A stretch of DNA of 64,000 nucleotides, taken from NCBI RefSeq assembly GCF_902829255.1, contig NZ_CADEPK010000012.1, forward strand, positions 50,050 through 114,049, in the 5' to 3' direction. Made by a program: the position numbers and the translations under genes. Source of the stretch: Metabacillus niabensis. GTDB taxonomy: Bacteria; Bacillota; Bacilli; Bacillales; Bacillaceae. The notes below the pieces were generated by a model. It was not told the origin of the DNA, did not search any database, and saw only the letters and a list, made by a program, of their open reading frames with translations. Of the stretch, positions 8,259 to 16,472 are shown in pieces. Every line of letters begins with the position of its first letter. Within the stretch, counting starts at the first letter, position 1.

Positions 8259-10097
8259 ATGAATTCTTACACCGAAATTAAACAAATCTTTAGCAATAAT
8301 GCTTCATTTCCACTTATTTTTAACAATAAGGAAGAAAAACAGAAATGGCTAAAAAAAATTAAAGAAACACCATCTATCCAACCGTTACTGCTAGAAATAA
8401 AGGATGAGGCATCAAGGCTTTTACACGAAAGGGATCAGGAGCTAACATTTACTTTATTTCAATTATTTGAAAAGACAGGGTCAAGGCTTGAATATGAAAA
8501 GGTATATTTCTCAAAGCGAAGACGTCTAAACACATTTGCCATCATGTCCTTACTTGAGCCAGAGAATCAAAATTATTTATTAGAGCTGGAAAACACCATT
8601 TGGTCGATACTTAATGAATATAGCTGGTGTTTACCAGCCCATTTAACGAATAGTGCAGAAACAGCAACAAAATTTGCAACTTCCCTTACCAAGCATGAGG
8701 AAGCTGTTAATTATACAATTGATTTATTTGCAGCTGAAACAGCGTTTGCCTTAAGCGAAATTTATACGATAGGAAAGGAGAGCTTATCTCCTTTAATCGT
8801 TAAACGAATTCATTCAGAAATATGCAAACGGATTTTCCGACCATTTCTTGCTAGCAAACAAGGGTGGGAAACAGCGACACATAATTGGGCAGCGGTTTGC
8901 GCTGGATCGCTTGGCAGTGCTGCACTCCATTTACTTCATAAGGAAGCAGAGCTATCAGAGATTATGACAAGAGTATTAAAGACGATGGAGTATTATTTAC
9001 AGGGCTTTCACGATGATGGAACATGCCTTGAAGGCTATGGTTATTGGCAATATGGTTTCGGTTTTTATGTTTATTTTGCCGATTTATTAAAAAAGCGTAC
9101 ATTGGGGAAAATTGACTTATTTTGCTCACAAAAGGTGCACCAAATTGCCCTATTCCAGCAAAGGAGCTTTCTTTATAAAAACAAGGTTGTTAACTTTTCC
9201 GATGCACAGAGGGAAGCGAGTGTGTTTCTCGGACTTAGTCATTATTTGCATCACGTTTTTCATGATATTCAAGTGCCAGAGCAGCAATTACGAGCGTCCT
9301 ATACAGAGGATCATTGCAGCAGGTGGGCTCCGGCATTTCGCAATTTACTTTGGTTTGATGACAAGCTTGAGGGTAAGCCTTGGAAATCTGAAACAAACTA
9401 TTTTAACGAATCACAATGGCTAATTTCCAGGCACAAGGCAAACAACGATTTTTTTGCGTTTGCCGCAAAGGGAGGTAATAATCACGAGCCGCATAATCAT
9501 AATGATCTCGGACAGTTTATTTTACAAAAAAATCATGAAGCCTTCCTAAAGGATTTAGGATCTGGTATGTATTGCAAGGATTATTTCGGGGAAAAGCGTT
9601 ATACCTTTATTTGCAACGGCTCACATGGTCATTCAGTTCCACTGATCAACAATCAAGGACAAGGCGCAGGCTCTACCTATTACACAAAGGTAGTAAATGT
9701 ACAATTGGCTGAAGAGATAGACCGTTTTGAGCTTGACTTAACAAAAGCCTACGAACGGTCGATATTGAATACATACTATCGGATGTTCGTTTGGAAAAAA
9801 TCAGCTTTACCAACATTAACTCTCGAAGATACCTTTCATTTCGATAAAATGCCGGAAAGTGTTGTTGAACGCTTCATTATCCCTAACATCCAAACAATTG
9901 AACAGGAAAATGGCATTTTACTCAAAGGAAAAGAAGCATTACAAATAAATTATGATAAAGAACAATTAGATGTAACAGTTGAAACATTTACGATTCTCGA
10001 CCATTTTGGCGTTAAACAAATGAATCAATTTCTAGATTTTCGCGTAAGAAGCATAGAAAAGCATCTCAATATAAAGCTAGAATTTCAATTTATGTAA
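8259..10097 (+). CDS. Heparinase II/III-like polysaccharide lyase (cytoplasmic)
   Basis: A 612-residue protein without signal peptide, so probably intracellular. Residues 1 to about 310 form an alpha/alpha-toroid-like half, including HNWAAVCAGSLGSAALHL and the Tyr-rich EGYGYWQYGFGFYVYF. From about 390 the heparinase II/III beta-sandwich begins, with the hallmark HEPHNHNDLGQF and a GSHGHSVPLINNQGQG segment. In PL12/PL15/PL21 enzymes the Asn, Tyr and His in these positions perform beta-elimination of uronate-containing chains. The true start is ATG 8259 behind GGAGG; an earlier in-frame ATG at 8244 overlaps that signal. First gene of the uronate-polysaccharide island. The exact substrate cannot be fixed from sequence. 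Confidence 0.82.
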   Translation: MNSYTEIKQIFSNNASFPLIFNNKEEKQKWLKKIKETPSIQPLLLEIKDEASRLLHERDQELTFTLFQLFEKTGSRLEYEKVYFSKRRRLNTFAIMSLLEPENQNYLLELENTIWSILNEYSWCLPAHLTNSAETATKFATSLTKHEEAVNYTIDLFAAETAFALSEIYTIGKESLSPLIVKRIHSEICKRIFRPFLASKQGWETATHNWAAVCAGSLGSAALHLLHKEAELSEIMTRVLKTMEYYLQGFHDDGTCLEGYGYWQYGFGFYVYFADLLKKRTLGKIDLFCSQKVHQIALFQQRSFLYKNKVVNFSDAQREASVFLGLSHYLHHVFHDIQVPEQQLRASYTEDHCSRWAPAFRNLLWFDDKLEGKPWKSETNYFNESQWLISRHKANNDFFAFAAKGGNNHEPHNHNDLGQFILQKNHEAFLKDLGSGMYCKDYFGEKRYTFICNGSHGHSVPLINNQGQGAGSTYYTKVVNVQLAEEIDRFELDLTKAYERSILNTYYRMFVWKKSALPTLTLEDTFHFDKMPESVVERFIIPNIQTIEQENGILLKGKEALQINYDKEQLDVTVETFTILDHFGVKQMNQFLDFRVRSIEKHLNIKLEFQFM

Positions 10098-10156
10098 AAA
10101 TACTTTGAAAATAGTCAAAATTATTTCTACCTCGCAATGTTGCCAATGATTACAAT
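10094..10156 (+). promoter_or_regulatory. Candidate YesN-type activator site and promoter, yesL-like gene
   Basis: Half-sites GTAAAAATA (G at 10094) and GTCAAAATT (G at 10114) are exactly 20 bp apart. The -10-like TACAAT starts at 10151, 37 bp from the second G. The distal half-site overlaps the stop codon of the lyase gene. Confidence 0.55.
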
Positions 10157-10186
10157 AAAGGGAAAAATCACTCCGAGGTGGAGAAT

Positions 10187-10834
10187 ATGACAAATGGTTG
10201 GATGTCTGGCTTTAATCGCATTTGTGAATGGATTGCGAGATTGGCTTATGTGAACGTACTATGGCTTTGCTTTACAATACTAGGCCTCTTTATTTGTGGG
10301 ATCGGACCGGCAACAGTTTCGCTTTTCTCAATCATTCGCAAATGGCTGCAAAAGGAAGCTGATTTTCCGATTTTTAAAACATTTTGGCTAAGCTTTAAAA
10401 AGGAATTTGTGAAAGCGAATTTGCTATTTTTCTCATTGCTATTTATTACGATTATTCTTTATGTTGATTGGGTGCTTATTCAATCGATGACAGGGATCCT
10501 TCACTACTTATTTTTAATGGTTTTTGCGATTGTCGCGTTTTTGTTCAGTGTGATCGTTTTATACATTTTTCCTGTCTATGTACAGTTTGAAGGAGATATT
10601 TTCCACTATTATAAATCTGCTATATTAGTTGGGATATCCCATCCAATTCGCACATTTATGATCGGGTTGGCGGGGATAACAAATATTCTTATCTGTCTCA
10701 TTTTGCCTGGTGCTGCTATCGTTTTCGGTTGCAGTGGCCTAAGTTTTTTTGTCATGTATATCTCATATTCAATTTTTTCGCAAGTAAGTGAAAATGCAAA
10801 ATTTAATAATGAGGGAAAAGCAATCGAAGGTTAG
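10187..10834 (+). CDS. YesL family membrane protein (DUF624)
   Basis: A 215-residue membrane protein with about five hydrophobic segments, opening with the DUF624 signature: a short soluble start, then EWIARLAYVNVLWLCFTILGL and GPATVSLFSI. Members sit beside CUT1 sugar ABC transporters and YesM/YesN systems for pectin-type polymers, as here, but their molecular role is not known. ATG 10187 has GAGGTGGAG upstream; an in-frame GTG at 10178 lies inside that signal and is less likely. It has its own candidate YesN-type site at 10094-10156. Confidence 0.85.
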   Translation: MTNGWMSGFNRICEWIARLAYVNVLWLCFTILGLFICGIGPATVSLFSIIRKWLQKEADFPIFKTFWLSFKKEFVKANLLFFSLLFITIILYVDWVLIQSMTGILHYLFLMVFAIVAFLFSVIVLYIFPVYVQFEGDIFHYYKSAILVGISHPIRTFMIGLAGITNILICLILPGAAIVFGCSGLSFFVMYISYSIFSQVSENAKFNNEGKAIEG

Positions 10835-10930
10835 TTAAATTGCTAGTTAAGATTTTTAGATTTAATTTTTTGACAATTATGAAAATATTGTTACAGATGT
10901 TAAAGGTTCAAGATAAATAGATTACAATAT

Positions 10931-10958
10931 TTGGATGTCCATCTTTTTCTAGTATAAT
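10931..10958 (+). promoter_or_regulatory. Predicted sigma-A promoter of the pectate lyase gene
   Basis: A perfect -10 TATAAT (10953-10958) is preceded by TTGGAT at a 16-bp spacing. It lacks the tandem GTNAAAA half-sites seen before the other island genes. Confidence 0.45.
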
Positions 10959-11051
10959 GTTTATGTATCGGCCGATTACAATGTTCTTATCTCCAAGAAA
11001 TGTCAGAATAATGAATAGGAATGATTGATATTTTGATAGGGGGAACGTCCA

Positions 11052-12161
11052 TTGAAGAAAATAGTGTCGCTCATCGCTGCATTAGTTGTGATATTCTCGA
11101 CATTTACTGTGATGAATACTGCTTATGCTGCAAGCTATGACTCTAGTAAAACATATAAGCTGATTAATCGATATAGTGGAAAAGCATTAGAGGTGTACGA
11201 ATGGTCTACTGCTGATGGCGGAAATATTGTCCAATATGATGATTTAGGTGGGGCGAATCAGCAATGGCGGATCATTGATGTTGGTGAAGGCTATCACAAA
11301 ATTGTAAACGTTAACAGTTTGAAGGCGATGGAGGTTTACAATTGGTCAAATGAGAATGGTGCCAATGTTGCTCAATGGAAAGACTGGAATGGAGCTAGCC
11401 AGCAGTGGCAAATCGTCGATTTAGGTAATGGCTATGTGAAAATAATTAACCGCCATAGTAAAAAGGCTCTTGAAGTATATGAATCCTCAAAGAATAACGG
11501 GGCAAATGTCGTGCAATACGAAGATTTGGGCGGAGAAAATCAGCAATGGAAGCTTGTTGAAGTAAAGCCTCCAGAAACGATTACAGTAAATGCAACGATT
11601 GTTGTGCCTGCTGGTGAAACATTTGATGGGAAAGGAAAACGTTATGTTGCCAACCCTGATACGGTAGGAGACGGCAGTCAAGCAGAAGGGCAAAAGGCTG
11701 TATTTCGATTAGAGGATGGTGCAACATTAAAAAATGTCATATTAGGTGCTCCTGCAGCTGATGGTGTGCACACATATGGGGATGCTCTTATTCAAAATGT
11801 TGTATGGGAAGATATTGGCGAGGATGCCATGACAATAAAGGAATCTGGACATGTCGTCATTAAAGGGGGCTTTGCCCAACATGGAAGCGACAAAATGTTC
11901 CAAATAAATGCACCTTCACAATTTGATATTATCAATTTCACGGCTAGAGATGCTGGAAAAATGATTCGGCAGCTTGGAGGTTCTACCTTTAAAACGAGCG
12001 TTTACATCGAAGGCTCTGTCATCACAAATATGAATGAAGCAATTTTCCGTACAGATAGCAGTACAAGTGAGGTTAAAATGGTAGATACAAGGTACTCTGA
12101 TGTAGGGCGTAAATGGTACAATGTGAAGAATGTAACTGAAAGTAATAATTTTGAGTTTTAA
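11052..12161 (+). CDS. Secreted pectate lyase, PL3 family, with ricin-type lectin domain
   Basis: A 369-residue exported enzyme. Residues 1-26 are a signal peptide with probable cleavage after AYA. Residues ~28-178 form a beta-trefoil ricin-type domain with three QxW repeats (NQQWRIID, SQQWQIVD, NQQWKLVE). Residues ~180-369 are a class III pectate lyase beta-helix (FDGKGKRY, EDIGEDAMTIKESG, QHGSDKMFQ, RQLGG). PL3 enzymes cleave polygalacturonate by calcium-dependent beta-elimination, giving unsaturated oligogalacturonides. Start is TTG 11052 behind AGGGGGAA. It is the only island protein with a cleavable signal peptide and the only island leader without the YesN-type site, so it may belong to a different regulon. 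Confidence 0.9.
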   Translation: MKKIVSLIAALVVIFSTFTVMNTAYAASYDSSKTYKLINRYSGKALEVYEWSTADGGNIVQYDDLGGANQQWRIIDVGEGYHKIVNVNSLKAMEVYNWSNENGANVAQWKDWNGASQQWQIVDLGNGYVKIINRHSKKALEVYESSKNNGANVVQYEDLGGENQQWKLVEVKPPETITVNATIVVPAGETFDGKGKRYVANPDTVGDGSQAEGQKAVFRLEDGATLKNVILGAPAADGVHTYGDALIQNVVWEDIGEDAMTIKESGHVVIKGGFAQHGSDKMFQINAPSQFDIINFTARDAGKMIRQLGGSTFKTSVYIEGSVITNMNEAIFRTDSSTSEVKMVDTRYSDVGRKWYNVKNVTESNNFEF

Positions 12162-12179
12162 TAAAATGTAGACATAACG

Positions 12180-12220
12180 AAACGTCTGAATTTAGGGCTA
12201 CCCTAGTTCAGACGTTTTTT
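12180..12220 (+). terminator. Terminator of the pectate lyase gene
   Basis: AACGTCTGAA (12181-12190) pairs with TTCAGACGTT (12207-12216), with a second small stem inside the loop, followed by T residues. It overlaps the last codons of the convergent minus-strand gene. Confidence 0.85.
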
Positions 12221-12564
12221 GAATTGGAAAAGAGGATTTTTGTAAATACTCCGCTCTTCCAAAAGTATAAAATTACATTTATAAAACTAAAGATGAAAAT
12301 CATCACACATAATATGAAACTAGTTGGATCGCCTGCAAGATTCAATTCATCTGCTAGTATTCCAATAGAAAACATAATCTGTATAGAGATGATAGACAAG
12401 ATAAGAGAAGAACTAATGACGGAAAAGCCATTGACTACTCTATTTCTTGTTTTTGGAAGAATGATGAGAAGAAAGATGATAGCCGAGACAATCATTAATG
12501 TAATTGTTATAGGCCTTAATAAGGTAAAGACTCCATTCGTAACAAATGATTCATATGTAAACAT
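12208..12564 (-). CDS. Small membrane protein, function unknown
   Basis: A 118-residue protein with three hydrophobic segments (about residues 15-37, 48-72 and 85-105) and a short basic tail. ATG 12564 has AGGGGG six bases upstream and is preferred over an earlier in-frame ATG at 12606. I do not recognise a family. It follows 22 bases after the gene at 12587-13033, with which it probably forms an operon, and its 3' end overlaps the terminator of the convergent pectate lyase gene. Confidence 0.6.
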   Translation of the reverse strand: MFTYESFVTNGVFTLLRPITITLMIVSAIIFLLIILPKTRNRVVNGFSVISSSLILSIISIQIMFSIGILADELNLAGDPTSFILCVMIFIFSFINVILYFWKSGVFTKILFSNSKNV

Positions 12565-12586
12565 ATTTACCCCCTGGAAGATTTGT

Positions 12587-13033
12587 TTAATTGTCGGCAA
12601 TATCAATTTGCTCCTTTAAGTAATCCGCATCCTCTTGATTAATACTGAAGTATTCCGTTTGCTCCGAGCCCCCACCATTGCATAGCCCAATCACTGCACC
12701 TTCGTCTGTGAACCATAGCTTGGAGTTAATCAGTAAGGTAGATTGCTTCGGGCTCTTCATTTGCAAATATGTATCAGGATGTCCTAAGTCTGCATTAGGA
12801 GACTGTAGCGGTTTTCTATGCATAAAAATCATCATAACATTATCAATAATATCCTGATGCTTAGCATCTGTAATGACCTTGCTATAATTGATTTGCTCCG
12901 TATTTTCATTGCTCGCAAAGCCGAACGCGATTTCTCTAGTTGTCTCATGGGTCGTCAGTTTTCCTGTTAGATAACCACCGATAAAAATGATTAAAACGAT
13001 AAAAATGGCACACGCTGTTTTGACAATCTTCAT
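12587..13033 (-). CDS. Membrane-anchored hypothetical protein
   Basis: A 148-residue protein with a single N-terminal membrane anchor (about residues 5-24) and a soluble, probably extracytoplasmic domain. The domain contains FMHRKPLQSP and an SKLWFTDEGAVIGLCNGGGS segment. No known family is recognised. ATG 13033 has GGGGAG upstream; a GTG two codons earlier overlaps that signal. It precedes the small membrane protein at 12208. These genes interrupt the polysaccharide island on the opposite strand and have no obvious link to it. Confidence 0.6.
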   Translation of the reverse strand: MKIVKTACAIFIVLIIFIGGYLTGKLTTHETTREIAFGFASNENTEQINYSKVITDAKHQDIIDNVMMIFMHRKPLQSPNADLGHPDTYLQMKSPKQSTLLINSKLWFTDEGAVIGLCNGGGSEQTEYFSINQEDADYLKEQIDIADN

Positions 13034-13145
13034 TTGCACTCCCCTTCCTTCGCTCTTATATAAATTAACGTATTTAAAATGTGAAAAGTTTCATTATTTG
13101 GAAATTAAAAGAGAGAAGGATACTAAAGGTTGAAATCCTGTGTTT

Positions 13146-13913
13146 TTAACTCTCTTGTTTTAGACGTTTTTTCGTCAAAAGCTTTAAAAAATTGTTCTTC
13201 GATTCCGGATGATAGGTCAAAATTTCCCCATTGTAGATAACCGTAAAGACACCAAAAGGGGTTGGAGACTGTTGTTGAAGTTTTTGATAGCTATCCAGTT
13301 CAATCATTTGGACATCAATATGAAGCTCCTGTGCAGCTTCCTTTAGATTCATCTCAGCATCATGAGTAAATGGACATTGATGTGAGGTAAAAGCGGTTAT
13401 GCCATTTCTATATTGTCGAGCCGTTTCCTGCCAATTGTAAAAGTGAGGAGCTTTGTCGTCACCAAAATGGTAAGCCATTAATTCAAATTCAGCCATTTTA
13501 TCAACGAGAGTAAACCCTTTTCGTTCAAAAAATAATTTGTCAGGAAGCCATGTTTTATTGCTCGTCGTAACAGCGATTCCCGATAAGCCAAGCGTTTTTG
13601 CTTCTTTTATACATTCGTCCAAAAGCATGCTGCCATACCCTTTTCCTTTGCTTTTTCCAACAACCCAAAAGCAATGGATAACCATGTATTTTTTAGCGTT
13701 TATCGCTCTCCATGTATGCGTTCCAGGGATGTACTCAATAAATCCACGATGCTTACCATCCTCTTGAATGATTTTTAATGATAGCCCTTCTGTAAAGCGT
13801 TCCTTTAGCCAGCTTAATTTTTTTTGATAACCAGCATTTTTTGGTTTGCTTCGCATACAAAAAAAACCGTAGTCCTCAACATTTTGTTCATTGACATGAA
13901 TGATTTCAACCAA
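13146..13913 (-). CDS. GNAT N-acetyltransferase with C-terminal YoaP-like domain
   Basis: About 255 residues. The N-terminal half is a GNAT acetyltransferase: FIEYIPG, then the acetyl-CoA loop GKGYGSMLL and FFERKGF. The C-terminal ~90 residues carry a thioredoxin-like YoaP domain with a HQCPFT motif and a TPFGVFTVIYNGEI strand. The frame is open upstream, but GGAGGG lies just before TTG 13913, and the paralogue at 58482 aligns from this point, so the longer N-terminus is unlikely. It follows the GNAT gene 13942-14376 by 28 bases. Family members modify unknown small molecules or proteins. Confidence 0.82.
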   Translation of the reverse strand: MVEIIHVNEQNVEDYGFFCMRSKPKNAGYQKKLSWLKERFTEGLSLKIIQEDGKHRGFIEYIPGTHTWRAINAKKYMVIHCFWVVGKSKGKGYGSMLLDECIKEAKTLGLSGIAVTTSNKTWLPDKLFFERKGFTLVDKMAEFELMAYHFGDDKAPHFYNWQETARQYRNGITAFTSHQCPFTHDAEMNLKEAAQELHIDVQMIELDSYQKLQQQSPTPFGVFTVIYNGEILTYHPESKNNFLKLLTKKRLKQES

Positions 13914-13941
13914 CACTGATCCCTCCAAAGCAAGCGTATAT

Positions 13942-14376
13942 TCACGCTTCAAAATTTTTAACAAACCCCGTGCTCTTCGCTACATAACCCATATTTTGAT
14001 AAAACCGGTGTGCAGCTTGGCGTTCCGGTCGATTTCCGCTATTTAAGCCAATTCCTTTAGCACCAAGATCTTTTGCAATTGTTTCCGCTTGTTTCAATAG
14101 CATTCTCCCAGCACCTTGTCTCCGGTAGTTCTCATCAATGACAAAAGCAATAATTCGAGCATAGAGATCATCAGCGTTGTAAAGAACATCTATGTAGAAT
14201 CCAACCATTCCAATTACCTTCCCATCTTTACATGCAACGAGAGTGTAATGATTTGGGTTTTCTTTGATTATGTGATATCTTTTTTTCATTTGCTCGACTG
14301 TTGTTGGGTAGCCAAGCTGATTCATCAAATGAGCTAATGCTTGTACATCCTCTACAGTAGCGTTTCTTATGTTCAT
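13942..14376 (-). CDS. GNAT family N-acetyltransferase
   Basis: A 144-residue single-domain acetyltransferase, opening with MNIRNATVEDVQALAHLMNQ and carrying the acetyl-CoA pyrophosphate loop RRQGAGRMLL near residue 80, followed by AHRFYQNMGY. ATG 14376 has AAAGGAG upstream; 22 further in-frame codons exist but lack a translation signal. It is the first gene of a two-gene operon with the YoaP-like acetyltransferase. The substrate is unknown. Confidence 0.85.
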   Translation of the reverse strand: MNIRNATVEDVQALAHLMNQLGYPTTVEQMKKRYHIIKENPNHYTLVACKDGKVIGMVGFYIDVLYNADDLYARIIAFVIDENYRRQGAGRMLLKQAETIAKDLGAKGIGLNSGNRPERQAAHRFYQNMGYVAKSTGFVKNFEA

Positions 14377-14453
14377 ATGTATCTCCTTTTTTGTTGATAT
14401 AAAGAAAATTCTCCCAACAGGGATAAATTTCCTTTTCGGCATGAGTAAAAAAA

Positions 14454-14516
14454 GTCAAAATTATTGCAATCCTAGCAAAATATCGTTAAGAGTCTTACAA
14501 TGTGATTTTTTATAAT
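14454..14516 (+). promoter_or_regulatory. Candidate YesN-type activator site and promoter, permease operon
   Basis: The first half-site is GTCAAAATT with its AAAA at 14457. The second, AGCAAAATA, has its AAAA at 14477, exactly 20 bp on. A perfect TATAAT at 14511 is 37 bp from the position equivalent to the second G. There is no good -35, as expected for an activator-dependent promoter. Confidence 0.6.
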
Positions 14517-14547
14517 GGAACCATACTACAAAGAGAGGTGATGACCT

Positions 14548-15489
14548 ATGAGTACAAAGACAGAACTATCTCCATCATCTAAGATGATTCAACGTAAACG
14601 AAAAAAATCGACAATCGAAAAAAGTGAGAATTTAGTAGGGTTCTTTTTTGTATCACCAATGATTATTGGGGTTTCCGTTCTAGTGCTGCTTCCGATATTT
14701 GCAACGTTTATTTTAAGCTTTGCAGATTGGAAGTTTGTTGCAAGCATCGACCAATTAAAATGGGTTGGCTTTGCTAATTTTAAAGAGCTTTTAAGTGATG
14801 ACGTGTTTCGGAAATCTTTAATCAATAATGCCATTTTTATTTTTACCGTACCGATTTGTATGGCGATTTCGTTATTATTAGCTGTTGTTATTGATAAAAG
14901 CGTTTACATGAAGAGTTTCTTTAAAGTAGCCTTTTTCATGCCGTATATTTCAAGTGTTGTTGCGATCGCAGTTGTTTGGCAAGTATTGTTTCATCCTTCA
15001 GCAGGTCCAATTAATCAAACATTAATGTCATTAGGAATAGACGATCCGCCAAAATGGATTGCTGACCCGAACTTTGCATTACTATCCGTTATGCTCATTC
15101 AAATTTGGATTTCCGTTGGGTTTAATTTAATCATCTACATTGCAGGACTTCAATCGATCCCGAAGGAGCTTTATGAAGCAGCTGATATCGATGGAGCAAA
15201 TGCTTGGGTGAAATTCCGTCATATTACTTTTCCGATGATTTCACCAACATCGTTTTTCCTCTTAATCACGGGAATTATTTCAACGTTTAAGGTGTTTGAT
15301 TTAATTGCTGTTTTAACAAAGGGAGGTCCGATGCATTCAACAAGCATGATCGTTTGGCATTTATATGATACAGCATTTGTGAATCTTGATATTGGCTATG
15401 CCTCAAGCATGGCGGTTATCCTCTTTGTCATCGTATTTGCGATAACAATTATTCAATGGTTTGGACAAAAGAAATGGGTTAATTACTAA
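14548..15489 (+). CDS. CUT1 sugar ABC transporter permease (MalF/LplB type)
   Basis: A 313-residue inner-membrane permease with six membrane segments and the cytoplasmic EAA loop ELYEAADIDGANAWVKF near residue 210, which docks the ATPase. A basic N-terminal tail precedes the first segment. ATG 14548 has GAGGTGATG upstream. It pairs with the MalG-type permease 16 bases downstream and the lipoprotein at 16473. No ATPase gene occurs in the island; such transporters in Bacillus normally share the MsmX ATPase. The neighbourhood points to import of unsaturated uronate oligosaccharides. Confidence 0.92.
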   Translation: MSTKTELSPSSKMIQRKRKKSTIEKSENLVGFFFVSPMIIGVSVLVLLPIFATFILSFADWKFVASIDQLKWVGFANFKELLSDDVFRKSLINNAIFIFTVPICMAISLLLAVVIDKSVYMKSFFKVAFFMPYISSVVAIAVVWQVLFHPSAGPINQTLMSLGIDDPPKWIADPNFALLSVMLIQIWISVGFNLIIYIAGLQSIPKELYEAADIDGANAWVKFRHITFPMISPTSFFLLITGIISTFKVFDLIAVLTKGGPMHSTSMIVWHLYDTAFVNLDIGYASSMAVILFVIVFAITIIQWFGQKKWVNY

Positions 15490-15504
15490 AGGGGAGGAAA
15501 GGAT

Positions 15505-16338
15505 ATGGCGAAGACGATAAAACTACAAAAGATTATCACAACTATTATTGTGTTTTTGTTTAGTATTTTGTTCATGCTGCCTTTCGTTTGGATGCTATCG
15601 ACTTCATTTAAAATCGAGGCAGATGTTTTTACGTTTCCAATCCAATGGATACCTGAAAGATGGAATGGCTTCAACAATTATCGAGAGGTATGGTTTGGTG
15701 ACTTTCCTTTTTATACGTATTATTGGAATTCCATTAAAGTAGCCGTGTTAACGACAATTGTTTCATGTACAGTTTCTGCGCTTGCAGCATATGGATTTTC
15801 GAAGGTCCGCTTTCCGGCAGGGAAATGGCTGTTTTTTATCGTATTAGCAACATATATGGTTCCACCGCAAGCAAGCTTAGTCCCACAATTCATTTTATAT
15901 CGTAATATTGGGTTATTTGATAGCCATTTGGGCCTTATTTTATTAGGAAGCTTTAGCGTACTTGGAACGTTTATGCTTAGACAGTTTTTTATGGGGATTC
16001 ATAACGATTATATTGATGCAGCAAAAATTGATGGTGCAGGACATATCCGAATTTTTTGGTCAATCGCATTGCCAATTGTCAGACCAGCTGTGGCGACATA
16101 TGCAATTCTCCGTTTTATTTGGACATGGAATGATTACCAAAATCCGCTTATTTTTTTAAGAACAGATGCGTTATATACAATACAGCTTGCGATGCAAAAG
16201 TTCACGACGATTAACGGAGAATTTTATTCACTTATTATGGCTGCAGCAGTTTCAGCAATTTTACCGTTATTAATTGTCTTTATTATCGGGCAAAAGCAAG
16301 TCATCGAAGGAATTGCCCTTGGCGGGGTAAAAGGATAA
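15505..16338 (+). CDS. CUT1 sugar ABC transporter permease (MalG/YtcP type)
   Basis: A 277-residue permease with six membrane segments and the EAA-like loop YIDAAKIDGAGHIRIFW near residue 175, followed by the conserved RFIWTWNDYQNPLIF. ATG 15505 lies 16 bases after the stop of the partner permease, with AGGGGAGG between. It completes the membrane part of the oligosaccharide importer. A separate promoter for the binding protein follows at 16346-16408, so the two halves of the transporter can be expressed at different levels. Confidence 0.92.
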   Translation: MAKTIKLQKIITTIIVFLFSILFMLPFVWMLSTSFKIEADVFTFPIQWIPERWNGFNNYREVWFGDFPFYTYYWNSIKVAVLTTIVSCTVSALAAYGFSKVRFPAGKWLFFIVLATYMVPPQASLVPQFILYRNIGLFDSHLGLILLGSFSVLGTFMLRQFFMGIHNDYIDAAKIDGAGHIRIFWSIALPIVRPAVATYAILRFIWTWNDYQNPLIFLRTDALYTIQLAMQKFTTINGEFYSLIMAAAVSAILPLLIVFIIGQKQVIEGIALGGVKG

Positions 16339-16345
16339 TCATTTA

Positions 16346-16408
16346 GTCAAAAAAGTCATAAGAAGGTAAAATTATTTACATTTCGATCAAATAGCCATTT
16401 GCTATACT
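16346..16408 (+). promoter_or_regulatory. Candidate YesN-type activator site and promoter, binding-protein gene
   Basis: Half-sites GTCAAAAAA (G at 16346) and GTAAAATTA (G at 16366) are exactly 20 bp apart. The -10-like TATACT starts at 16403, 37 bp from the second G. The leader to the start codon is about 65 bases. Confidence 0.6.
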
Positions 16409-16472
16409 TTGCTTTGTAAGGGCTTACTTATGTGTCTTTAAGTGGGAGTATGAAAAATAAGGGGGATATAAA

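Noticed and set aside
12224..12619. 131-codon plus-strand frame
   Set aside because: It is the antisense of the two minus-strand membrane-protein genes, which have ribosome binding sites; this one does not.
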